DNA of 64,000 nt from NCBI RefSeq assembly GCF_001913155.1, contig NZ_CP018760.1:3844001-3908000 (forward strand), written 5' to 3'. Source of the stretch: Maribacter hydrothermalis. Its GTDB lineage: Bacteria > Bacteroidota > Bacteroidia > Flavobacteriales > Flavobacteriaceae. The notes beneath the pieces were generated by a model that was given only the letters and a program-made list of their open reading frames with translations, did no database searches and was not told where the DNA came from. The stretch's first letter is position 1. Each line of letters opens with the position of its first letter. The position numbers and the translations under genes are program-made. This document shows positions 1 through 6,507 of the stretch, piece after piece.

Positions 1-2
1 TA

Positions 3-329
3 TTTTGCTCAGTGAAATGTAAATCTATAAACCAGTATGAAAAACGTCAAGAAAGTGAACAGTTCTTTTTTAAGGTTGATAGTCATTTAAAAGTAAATAG
101 AAAGATTTTAAAAAGTTATAATAAATCTGGTTTTACCACTGTTCGTAGAAGTGAATTAATTGATAAAGGTTTTAATCCTAAATTTTTTACCCACTTTTGG
201 AAAAATCAAAAAGGAGACGTTTATTTATTTGTATATGAATATGGTTTTTTAAATATTCAAAATGATGGAATTAAAAAATACACTCTAGTGAAGTGGCAAA
301 ATTATATGGATAGCACCCAAACTAAATAA
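3..329 (+). CDS. Hypothetical protein, probably cut by the left window edge
   Basis: The reading frame is open from base 3 without an ATG. The first possible start is a GTG at 12, giving 105 residues, so the true start may lie outside the window. The product is small, basic and rich in aromatic residues (Phe, Tyr, Trp). It has no signal peptide or membrane segment, and I do not recognise the family. It converges on the zinc-ribbon gene at 348 and lies in the integrated element that ends at the tRNA-Met, so it is probably element cargo. Function unknown. Confidence 0.5.
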   Translation, partial: FCSVKCKSINQYEKRQESEQFFFKVDSHLKVNRKILKSYNKSGFTTVRRSELIDKGFNPKFFTHFWKNQKGDVYLFVYEYGFLNIQNDGIKKYTLVKWQNYMDSTQTK

Positions 330-347
330 TGAGTCTGGTAAATAACT

Positions 348-758
348 TTATTTAAGAGGTTTTAAATAAACTAGAAATTTTGTTTCCATATCAAAGTAGG
401 GTAGCATTCCGTCAGGCTTTACAGGTATATTAAGAATTTTTTGATAACGGTCATAACTTTTTCTTAAGGCCAAAATATCTCCTTTAGTAGCTGGTTTATT
501 ATTACTATTGGTAAAAGCATTCTTTAAGACATCAGCAGCAAGTGCTCCAGCGGCTGCATTTCCAATTCCTGCAGCACTCATTTTTTCAATTTTAGTGTTA
601 CTATTTGTAGCTTGTTTCACGGGTAATAAATTCCCTGTTTTTGTTTTTTGGTGGTGAGCTTTAGACCTGCAAGTAGCACTACAGAATTTTTGAACATATC
701 TTCTTTTAGGTATGAATTCTTCGTGACAATAATTGCAGATGTAGTGTTTTGTATCCAT
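348..758 (-). CDS. Small zinc-ribbon protein, element cargo
   Basis: A 136-residue protein. The first 35 residues carry two cysteine pairs, CNYC near residues 8-11 and FCSATC near 26-31, in a basic context typical of small treble-clef or zinc-ribbon folds. The middle (about 70-95) is a small hydrophobic Ala/Gly-rich stretch, MSAAGIGNAAAGALAADVL, that could be a short membrane or packing helix. From memory, similar Bacteroidetes proteins occur in prophages and integrative elements. The two pairs suggest zinc binding, perhaps with nucleic acid. It lies 790 bp from the integrase and is transcribed in the same direction. The molecular role is not known. Confidence 0.65.
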   Translation of the reverse strand: MDTKHYICNYCHEEFIPKRRYVQKFCSATCRSKAHHQKTKTGNLLPVKQATNSNTKIEKMSAAGIGNAAAGALAADVLKNAFTNSNNKPATKGDILALRKSYDRYQKILNIPVKPDGMLPYFDMETKFLVYLKPLK

Positions 759-864
759 TTAGCGTTAAATGTACGTATGTTTGACGTATAATTATTCAAT
801 TTTAAGTAATATTTGGTAGGGGTAGTAAATTAACTAACCATCTGTTAAAATAGGGAAGTTGTTT

Positions 865-1545
865 CTAATTTGAATTAAATACCGTTGCTAAAAGAAAACT
901 TCTTGCTTCATCATCGGTAATTAAAATAGGTTTTTGAAGTTTTACAGTTGCTGATTTTTCAGGAATTGGATTAGTAGCCTTCGCAGCTATACTTTTTTGG
1001 TTTTCGATGACATCTTTTAATGGTACGTAATCGTCATGATTAATATAAGAAAGAATTTCAACTGAGTTAAGATTTGAAATTATTCGAATACTAAATTTGT
1101 TTTCAATTTGTAATTTATGATATTGAAAACAATCTGCCTGAAGTTGAAAGTATCCCTTGATTTTTTTATTGGCATCGCAATGATTTATCACATTTTCATT
1201 CATCCATTTAGAAATAAACGAATAAAACCGCAAATGCATTATGTAACTTTCTAGTAGCGTTGAAAATTGTAATGAACTCGCATTTTCCTTTATGTCCATT
1301 AACGCTATTGTGTTATAATTAAGAATTGATGCCTTTTCTAATAATGGAGTGCAATCTTTTATAGCTAACACTTTCTCTGTTGCATTATTTTCAGAAAGTA
1401 GAACAATGGTGTTAAAAAAATCTTCTGTTTTAATATTTCTAAATTCACTGAGTTCACTTAAAGGAATGATACTTTTGGGAATAAAAAATAGTAGAGGAGT
1501 ATAGAGCTGTTTTATTAAACCTTTTAGTGTTTTGCTTGTATCCAT
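865..1545 (-). CDS. Hypothetical protein next to the integrase
   Basis: A 226-residue soluble-looking protein with no signal peptide or clear membrane helix and no motif I recognise. A mixed alpha/beta first 180 residues leads to a Lys/Ala/Pro-rich linker and a short conserved-looking tail with the string ITDDEARSFLLATVF. The ATG lies one base after the integrase stop codon, so the two genes are almost certainly one transcript with the integrase first. That coupling suggests an accessory role in the element, such as excision control or directionality, but this is inference from position only. Confidence 0.6.
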   Translation of the reverse strand: MDTSKTLKGLIKQLYTPLLFFIPKSIIPLSELSEFRNIKTEDFFNTIVLLSENNATEKVLAIKDCTPLLEKASILNYNTIALMDIKENASSLQFSTLLESYIMHLRFYSFISKWMNENVINHCDANKKIKGYFQLQADCFQYHKLQIENKFSIRIISNLNSVEILSYINHDDYVPLKDVIENQKSIAAKATNPIPEKSATVKLQKPILITDDEARSFLLATVFNSN

Positions 1546-1546
1546 T

Positions 1547-2896
1547 CTATTCTTTTAAAAGATTGGAGTAATCTTCGGCCAGTTCGGCATCTATATCACG
1601 TAAATATTTTTCTAAGGCGGACATTGAATTATGACCCGTAATCAACATTAATTTACTTTTGGCTTCAAATGGTGTAGCATCTTTTAAAATTACTCGGTAT
1701 AGTTTTGTAATATACGTATGTCTAAAGCTATACAAACCATAATCTTCGTTTAGATTAAAATGTTCTTTCACCTTTTGTTTAAATCGTTTAGAGAAATAAT
1801 TTCTTCTGTTGGTTTCTTTTGTATCCCAAGCTCCGCCAATTTTGGTAGGAGTAAACAGTAAATGCTCTGGGTTCAAATTTGACAAGTCAGGTATTTCATC
1901 CAATAACATTTGAGGGATTATTTTCTTTTTAAGATTACTGTTCTTGGCTTGAAAGGTTAGTATTTTATTATTTAAATCTATGTCTTTGATTTTAAGCCTA
2001 GAAACCTCGATAGGTCTTAGAAAATTGTAAGCAACAAATTTAATGTAAAGTAGTAGGATTGGGTCTTCCTTACTTAGGTATTTAAATATACTTTTTTCAG
2101 TTTCTAGCGAAAAGGTTTTGTTTCTATTGGGTACAGACTTTAAAACCTTAATTGATTTGATAAAATTCAATTTGATAATCTCATTATCTTCTAAAGTTTG
2201 TAAAATGGTACCTAAGGCTAACCTAAAATTATTTCTGTTTCTGGGGCTTGTTTTAATGATAATTTCATTTAAAAAATCAAGCAACATTTTTTTAGTTAAT
2301 TGATGTGCATACTGAGTGGTAGGATGATTTTTTGCTAACCATTTTAGAAATGCTTGGCCCTTAAGTCGATAATCTTGTATGGTTCTAGCTTTAACTTGAT
2401 TATTTTTCAACTTTAAAACGTAATCAAAGGCATCTTTTAGGGGCATACCTAAATCCTTTGTTTCTGATTTAGTTGGCAGTTCTTTATTTGCTAGGTTAAT
2501 TGTCGACTCCTTAAATATGGGTTTAACCTTTTCTATTTTCTTATCAGCCCTTACTTGCTTTAAATCCTTTTCTTGAATTTCATCTACAGATCGATTTTCA
2601 AACGGACTGTACCCTGCTCTTAATAATTTTAATAAATTTTTACGGTAAGAGGTTAAAATAGTTAATCTATCCGCCTTGGTCTTGTAATTATTCGCCTTCC
2701 CATAAATGTTTTTCATTCGTTCCAATTTCTTTGTAACTGGATTCCTATATGAAAAATATACGTACCATCTTTTAGCAAGATCACCCTTGGCAGTATAGAT
2801 TTTTGGTGCTGAAAAATTGGCTTTTGTAGACAAATCGTGTTCTAAATCGTGTTCACTTTCGTGTTCAATTGTAATTGCATGTAGAAATATAGACAT
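1547..2896 (-). CDS. Tyrosine-type site-specific integrase
   Basis: A 449-residue phage-type integrase. The N-terminal part (about 25-110) resembles the arm-DNA-binding domain of Bacteroidetes integrases (KIYTAKGDLAKRWYVYF). A SAM-like core-binding domain spans roughly 150-250 and the catalytic domain fills the rest. Visible catalytic residues are the first Arg in FLRPIEVSRL (near 295), Arg392-His393 in YSFRHT, His422 in ITGHNS and nucleophile Tyr431 in ALEKYL. The first His of the usual HxxR box is Tyr, a common variant in this phylum as I recall. The gene points away from the tRNA-Met 3' end 53 bp upstream, the classic layout of a tRNA-targeting element whose body extends leftward. The ATG at 2896 directly abuts the T-run of the tRNA terminator, leaving no room for its own promoter or ribosome-binding site. 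Confidence 0.93.
   Translation of the reverse strand: MSIFLHAITIEHESEHDLEHDLSTKANFSAPKIYTAKGDLAKRWYVYFSYRNPVTKKLERMKNIYGKANNYKTKADRLTILTSYRKNLLKLLRAGYSPFENRSVDEIQEKDLKQVRADKKIEKVKPIFKESTINLANKELPTKSETKDLGMPLKDAFDYVLKLKNNQVKARTIQDYRLKGQAFLKWLAKNHPTTQYAHQLTKKMLLDFLNEIIIKTSPRNRNNFRLALGTILQTLEDNEIIKLNFIKSIKVLKSVPNRNKTFSLETEKSIFKYLSKEDPILLLYIKFVAYNFLRPIEVSRLKIKDIDLNNKILTFQAKNSNLKKKIIPQMLLDEIPDLSNLNPEHLLFTPTKIGGAWDTKETNRRNYFSKRFKQKVKEHFNLNEDYGLYSFRHTYITKLYRVILKDATPFEAKSKLMLITGHNSMSALEKYLRDIDAELAEDYSNLLKE
2835..2866. repeat. Three 12-bp-period TCGTGTTC repeats near the attachment end
   Basis: TCGTGTTC occurs at 2835-2842, 2847-2854 and 2859-2866, exactly 12 bp apart, inside the 5' end of the integrase reading frame. 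There they encode the EH-rich tail before the arm-binding domain. They sit about 85-115 bp from the tRNA 3' end. Regular short direct repeats at this distance from an attachment site fit integrase arm-type or excisionase sites, but could equally reflect a repeated Glu-His peptide. The repeat itself is directly seen; its role is inferred. Confidence 0.55.
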
Positions 2897-2901
2897 AAAA
2901 A

Positions 2902-2927
2902 AACGGTTTAGAGTGAACTAAACCGTT
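2902..2927 (-). terminator. Intrinsic terminator behind tRNA-Met
   Basis: A perfect 10-bp stem (AACGGTTTAG 2902-2911 with CTAAACCGTT 2918-2927) and a 6-base loop. Read on the minus strand it is followed by seven T residues at 2903-2897. It lies between the tRNA 3' end and the integrase ATG, so it should end the tRNA transcript. Because integration normally occurs inside the tRNA 3' end, this hairpin is probably element DNA that restores termination. Confidence 0.85.
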
Positions 2928-2949
2928 GTTTTACTTGATTTTACTAATG

Positions 2950-3023
2950 TAGCGAGAGGGGGGCACGATCCCCCGACCTCCGGGTTATGAATCCGACGCT
3001 CTAACCAACTGAGCTACCTCGCC
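2950..3023 (-). tRNA. tRNA-Met (CAT anticodon)
   Basis: A 74-base cloverleaf: acceptor GGCGAGG, D-arm GCTC/GAGC, anticodon loop TTCATAA with CAT at 2989-2987, and T-arm stem GGGGG/CCCCC. CCA is not encoded. I take it as elongator tRNA-Met; initiator or lysidine-modified tRNA-Ile would share the anticodon, and telling them apart needs a tRNA model. It is the integration target: its 3' end touches the element carrying the integrase. Confidence 0.93.
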
Positions 3024-3043
3024 ATATTATTTTTAAACGGCTG

Positions 3044-3074
3044 CAAATATAGTGGTAATTTATTTGTTCTTCAA
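3044..3074 (-). promoter_or_regulatory. Promoter of tRNA-Met
   Basis: On the minus strand, TTG at 3074-3072 is separated by 20 bp from TATATTTG at 3051-3044, an exact match to the Bacteroidetes sigma-ABfr -33/-7 consensus. The -7 box ends 20 bp before the tRNA. No other -7-like box lies between here and the integrase start. Confidence 0.8.
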
Positions 3075-3161
3075 CAAAACCTACTGAAAAAAATAAATGA
3101 TAAGTATTATTTTTTAATCATTTAGAAATATATATATTGCTCATCTTAAAGTAGTACAATA

Positions 3162-3545
3162 ATGAGCGATAAAATAAAATTTGAAATAGAGTTTGTAATT
3201 CAGTCTTCACCACAAATGTTATATCAATATTTGGCAACTCCGTCTGGCTTGTCAGAATGGTTTGCAGATAATGTTAATTCTAGAGGTGAAAAATTCACAT
3301 TTATATGGGATGGTGCAGAAGAAGATGCCAAATTATTAAAAAGAAAAACCGATGAATTTGTCCGTTTTGCTTGGGAAGAGGCAGATGATGATAGTTATTT
3401 TGAAATGAAAATTATTGTTGACGAAATAACAAAAGATGTCTCTTTATTCATTACTGACTTTGCAGATGATGATGAGGTTGAGGAATCTAAAATGCTATGG
3501 ACTAACCAAGTATCAGATTTAAAGCAGGTATTGGGTTCTTCATAA
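3162..3545 (+). CDS. START-like (AHSA1-type) domain protein
   Basis: A 127-residue cytosolic protein of the START/SRPBCC superfamily. The N-terminal strand IKFEIEFVIQSSPQMLYQYL and the LSEWFADNV motif are typical of the AHSA1-like proteins widespread in Bacteroidetes as single-domain 125-130-residue proteins. The fold makes a helix-grip cavity for a hydrophobic ligand, but no ligand is known for this subgroup. It is monocistronic: tRNA-Met diverges upstream and an intrinsic terminator follows at 3573. Length and domain boundaries match the family, so the ATG at 3162 is secure. Confidence 0.85.
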   Translation: MSDKIKFEIEFVIQSSPQMLYQYLATPSGLSEWFADNVNSRGEKFTFIWDGAEEDAKLLKRKTDEFVRFAWEEADDDSYFEMKIIVDEITKDVSLFITDFADDDEVEESKMLWTNQVSDLKQVLGSS

Positions 3546-3563
3546 AAATATTCTTATTTACAG

Positions 3564-3597
3564 TATCTTTGAGCCTTAATTTTTTAAGGCTTTTTTT
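3564..3597 (+). terminator. Terminator overlapping a promoter upstream of the aminotransferase gene
   Basis: The stem GCCTTAA (3573-3579) / TTAAGGC (3584-3590) is followed by seven T residues (3591-3597) that run directly into the ATG at 3598. An exact -7 box, TATCTTTG at 3564-3571, lies just upstream, so the expected start site falls inside the left arm. The upstream transcript would carry the whole hairpin and stop; the downstream transcript would lack it. Confidence 0.75.
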
Positions 3598-4443
3598 ATG
3601 CTCAATTTTAATGGTAAACTTTTAAATGATAATGATAAAATTTTAAATGCAAGCAACCGAGCGTTACAATTTGGGGATGCCGTTTTTGAAGAACTGCGTG
3701 TAGTTAATGGTGAAGCCATTTTTTTAGAGGATCATTATTTAAGATTAATGTCTTCTATGCGCATTCTTAGAATGGAGATTCCTATGAATTTTACAATGGA
3801 ATTTTTTGAAGAAGAAATCCTAAGAACTCTTTCTGAACAAGATTTAAAAGCTTCTAAGGGGGTTAAATTCATCGTTTATAGAAATAATAATTTAGATGAA
3901 AATAGTATCTCATATGTTATTACAACCTGTTCTTTGGTTAATCCTTTTTATATTTTAACCGATAGCCCGTATGAAGTTGAACTTTTTAAAGACTTTTATA
4001 AGAATTCATCTATGCTTTCTAATCTTGATACCAACAATAAAATTTTAAATGTTGTAGGTGGTATTTATGCAGATGAGAATGATTATCAAGATTGTTTACT
4101 AATAAATGAACATAAACAAGTAATAGAAACTTTAAAAGGAAATTTATTTATAGTTCAAAAGAATGTTATTAAAACAGCGCCTTTAGTAGATGGCTGTGTA
4201 AATGGTATTATTAGAGGAAAGTTAATAGATATTGTAAAAAAAATAGAGGATTATCAGTTTGTTGAAGAGAGTATTTCGCCTTTTGAATTGCAGAAAGCAG
4301 ATGAATTATTTACGGTAAATAGTTTTAACGGAATAATTTCTATAACTAAATATAGAAAGAAAAATTACGACAATACGGTTGCCAAAGCGCTCATTGGTAA
4401 GTTAAATACAACAGCAAGATTCTCCTTAGTTAAACCTGTTTAA
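3598..4443 (+). CDS. Class IV aminotransferase homologue lacking the expected PLP lysine
   Basis: A 281-residue protein of the fold-type IV PLP family (IlvE, PabC, D-amino-acid transaminase). Recognisable blocks are FGDAVFEELRVVNG (25-38), EDHYLRLMSSMRILRMEIP (44-62), NGIIRGKL in the second half and the C-terminal SPFELQKADELFTVN. In this family the Schiff-base lysine lies in a K-S/T-x-N motif just before the helix NVLA. Here the aligned string is LDTNNKILNVV, with Asp144 (GAT at 4027-4029) in the lysine position. If that alignment is right, the protein cannot form the usual internal aldimine and may be a non-catalytic or repurposed homologue. Its stop overlaps that of the convergent yqgE gene. 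Confidence 0.8.
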   Translation: MLNFNGKLLNDNDKILNASNRALQFGDAVFEELRVVNGEAIFLEDHYLRLMSSMRILRMEIPMNFTMEFFEEEILRTLSEQDLKASKGVKFIVYRNNNLDENSISYVITTCSLVNPFYILTDSPYEVELFKDFYKNSSMLSNLDTNNKILNVVGGIYADENDYQDCLLINEHKQVIETLKGNLFIVQKNVIKTAPLVDGCVNGIIRGKLIDIVKKIEDYQFVEESISPFELQKADELFTVNSFNGIISITKYRKKNYDNTVAKALIGKLNTTARFSLVKPV

Positions 4444-5000
4444 TTTAGACTAGGGTTTTCGGGAGAATTGGACCAAAGTAGATAATCGCCTCCTAATTGA
4501 ATCATATTTTCTTTCCAAATTGCCGTAGCTGCTTTTTGTATAATTCTACTTTCGTGCTCATTTTCAACAACTACCCAAGATTTTGAAGAAAGTTCTTGAT
4601 CAAGTTGTAATGATGACCAACCGGAATATCCTAAAAAGAAGCGTATATCGTCTTCTGAAATAATTTCTTTATTAATAAGCTCAACGGTTGTTTCAAAATC
4701 TCCACCCCAATATATACCGTCCGAAATTTCAACACTATTATCTATTAAGTGCGGTACTTTATGTATAAAGTATAGGTTGTCTTGCTCAACTGGTCCACCA
4801 TTATATACACGAAACGGAATTTCTATTTCGGTTACCAGTTCGTTAATTTGATACTCTAACGGTTTATTTAAAATAAAACCTACCGAACCTTCATTACTGT
4901 GCTCGGCTAACAAAACCACAGATCTATTAAAAGATACGTCGCCTGTTAACGATGGCTCGGCAATTAGCAATTTACCTTTTGTTGGTTTTAAAATGATCAT
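4440..5000 (-). CDS. YqgE/AlgH family protein
   Basis: A 186-residue member of the UPF0301/AlgH family, recognised by KGKLLIAEPSLTGDVSFNRSV near the N-terminus, the LLAEHSNEGSVGFILNKPL block and the GYSGWSSLQLDQEL motif near residue 125. It is cytosolic with a compact alpha/beta fold. The biochemical role is unsettled; AlgH in Pseudomonas affects regulation and oxidative-stress responses. It converges on the aminotransferase gene with a four-base overlap in which both stop codons share TTAA. In many flavobacteria it sits beside this aminotransferase and HU, as here. Confidence 0.93.
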   Translation of the reverse strand: MIILKPTKGKLLIAEPSLTGDVSFNRSVVLLAEHSNEGSVGFILNKPLEYQINELVTEIEIPFRVYNGGPVEQDNLYFIHKVPHLIDNSVEISDGIYWGGDFETTVELINKEIISEDDIRFFLGYSGWSSLQLDQELSSKSWVVVENEHESRIIQKAATAIWKENMIQLGGDYLLWSNSPENPSLN

Positions 5001-5065
5001 TTATTCTGTATGATTATATTTCTAAAGTAAGACAAATCCTCTTAAATGCAAAAAGATAAAAATAA

Positions 5066-5090
5066 AAAAGCACCCATTTAGGGTGCTTTT
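5066..5090 (-). terminator. Intrinsic terminator of the HU gene
   Basis: A 10-bp stem (AAAAGCACCC 5066-5075 / GGGTGCTTTT 5081-5090) with loop ATTTA. On the minus strand it is followed by a T-rich tail. It lies 22 bp after the HU stop codon and can also act in the other direction. Confidence 0.88.
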
Positions 5091-5111
5091 ATCAATTTTA
5101 TCTATGTAAAA

Positions 5112-5384
5112 TTAGTTTACTGCTTTGCCTAAATCAGCACCTGCTTTAAACTTTACTACATTTTTAGCAGCAATTTGGATAGTTTTTCCAGTTGATGGAT
5201 TTCTACCTTCTCTTGCATTTCTTTTAGATACGGACCAAGAACCGAAACCTACTAGAGAAACTCTATCTCCTTTTTTAAGAGAATTTTCAACATTTCCTAA
5301 GAAAGATTCCAATGACTTTTTTGCCGCAGCTTTTGTGATGCCAGCGTCAGCTGCCATTGCATCGATCAATTCTGTTTTGTTCAT
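5112..5384 (-). CDS. HU family DNA-binding protein
   Basis: A 90-residue nucleoid protein of the HU/IHF family. It has the N-terminal helix pair MNKTELIDAMAADAGITK, the GFGSWSVSKR turn and the DNA-gripping arm GRNPSTGKTIQI with the intercalating Pro near residue 63. Length matches HU exactly. HU bends and constrains DNA as a dimer and helps replication, recombination and chromosome packing. It has a full Bacteroidetes promoter at 5428-5457 and its own terminator, so it is monocistronic and probably strongly expressed. Confidence 0.96.
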   Translation of the reverse strand: MNKTELIDAMAADAGITKAAAKKSLESFLGNVENSLKKGDRVSLVGFGSWSVSKRNAREGRNPSTGKTIQIAAKNVVKFKAGADLGKAVN

Positions 5385-5427
5385 AATGTGATTAATTAAT
5401 TGTGATTAAAAAATTTATACCTACTAA

Positions 5428-5457
5428 CAAATTTATATGGAATTATGACGAACACAA
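5428..5457 (-). promoter_or_regulatory. Promoter of the HU gene
   Basis: On the minus strand, TTG at 5457-5455, a 19-bp spacer and TAAATTTG at 5435-5428 match the Bacteroidetes -33/-7 pattern. The predicted 5' leader is about 35-40 bases. Upstream at 5481-5512 lie two TGTTGATAA repeats. Confidence 0.78.
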
Positions 5458-5480
5458 GTAAAATGGGGGGAAATCCTATG

Positions 5481-5512
5481 TTTTGTTGATAACTCAGCGT
5501 GTTTGTTGATAA
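5481..5512. repeat. Two 20-bp-spaced TGTTGATAA boxes
   Basis: TTTTGTTGATAA at 5481-5492 and GTTTGTTGATAA at 5501-5512 share 11 of 12 bases and lie exactly 20 bp apart, about two helical turns, on the same strand. TGTTGATAA differs by one base from the DnaA-box form TGTGGATAA. They sit upstream of the HU promoter and downstream of fmt. They could be DnaA-like sites controlling HU or sites for another regulator; two boxes alone do not make an origin. Confidence 0.4.
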
Positions 5513-5558
5513 AGTAGGGTTTTTTTTACGTTTCTCGCAGCCCAATAACGACGGGGCT

Positions 5559-6506
5559 TTACCTCATTTTGGCATTTTCTTCTAAATTTAGACCATTTAA
5601 TACATCTTTTACATGCATTCGTTTTTTCCCTTGAAGCTGAATTTCTTCTAATATTAAGTACCCATTAATAACAGCAACCTTCATTTCCTTTTTAGTAAAC
5701 ACTAAGTTACCAATGGGTAACTTGTGTTGTTCGGTTAACATGCTTGCTTTATATATTTTAGTAATTATCTGCTGGTCTCCATTTATTAATGTAGTCCAGG
5801 CTGCTGGGTAAGGGCTAAGACCTCTTATAAAATTATATAGGTCCTCTTTCGGTTGGTGCCAGTCTATTTCGCATGTTTCTCTATGAATTTTATGTGCTTC
5901 TTTTAAATCATCGGAATTTACTTGTTCAGTAGTTTCAAAATTACCTTGTTGAATGCGTTCAACAGTTTTAATTACGGTATGTGCACCTAAATGCATTAGC
6001 CTGTCATGTAAATCTTCCACATTATCATCTATTTGTATAGGAGCTTCATCTTGTAGTATAATTGCTCCTGTATCTATTTTTTCGTCTATAAAAAATGTAG
6101 TAACTCCGGTTTTTGTTTCTCCGTTAATAATGGCCCAGTTAATTGGGGCAGCACCTCTATATTGTGGTAATAATGAGGCATGAAGATTAAAAGTTCCGTA
6201 TGTAGGCATTTTCCAGACCACTTTTGGGAGCATTCTAAAGGCAACTACAATTTGTAGGTTGGCGTTTAAAGATTTTAAATTCTCTAAAAAATTCTCGTCT
6301 TTTAAGTTGGTAGGCTGTAGCACCCTTATATTTTTTGCTATCGCGTATGTTTTAACTGCAGATTCGTTTAATTTTCTTCCTCTACCTGAAGGTCTGTCTG
6401 GTGCGGTAATTACCCCAACAACGGTATATTCTTTTTTTACTAGCATGTCTAGAATGCCGACAGCAAATTCTGGAGTGCCCATAAATATGATTCTTAATGC
6501 TTCCAT
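5559..6506 (-). CDS. fmt: Methionyl-tRNA formyltransferase
   Basis: This 315-residue enzyme transfers a formyl group from 10-formyl-tetrahydrofolate to initiator methionyl-tRNA before translation initiation. The formyltransferase domain (1-200) shows MGTPEFAVGIL at the start, the folate/active-site block FNLHASLLPQYRGAAPINWA (around 105-125) with the catalytic Asn and His, and the DTGAI loop with the catalytic Asp. A C-terminal OB-like tRNA-binding domain follows (205-315), including the INGYLILEEIQLQGKKRM segment. It is one base downstream of recQ on the same strand, so the two are probably co-transcribed. Confidence 0.96.
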   Translation of the reverse strand: MEALRIIFMGTPEFAVGILDMLVKKEYTVVGVITAPDRPSGRGRKLNESAVKTYAIAKNIRVLQPTNLKDENFLENLKSLNANLQIVVAFRMLPKVVWKMPTYGTFNLHASLLPQYRGAAPINWAIINGETKTGVTTFFIDEKIDTGAIILQDEAPIQIDDNVEDLHDRLMHLGAHTVIKTVERIQQGNFETTEQVNSDDLKEAHKIHRETCEIDWHQPKEDLYNFIRGLSPYPAAWTTLINGDQQIITKIYKASMLTEQHKLPIGNLVFTKKEMKVAVINGYLILEEIQLQGKKRMHVKDVLNGLNLEENAKMR

Positions 6507-6507
6507 A

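Noticed and set aside
617..799. 60-residue minus-strand frame overlapping the zinc-ribbon gene
   Set aside because: It is out of frame with a gene that has clear Cys motifs and has no features of its own.
5125..5391. 88-residue plus-strand frame over the HU gene
   Set aside because: It is an antisense shadow of a highly conserved gene, with no promoter.
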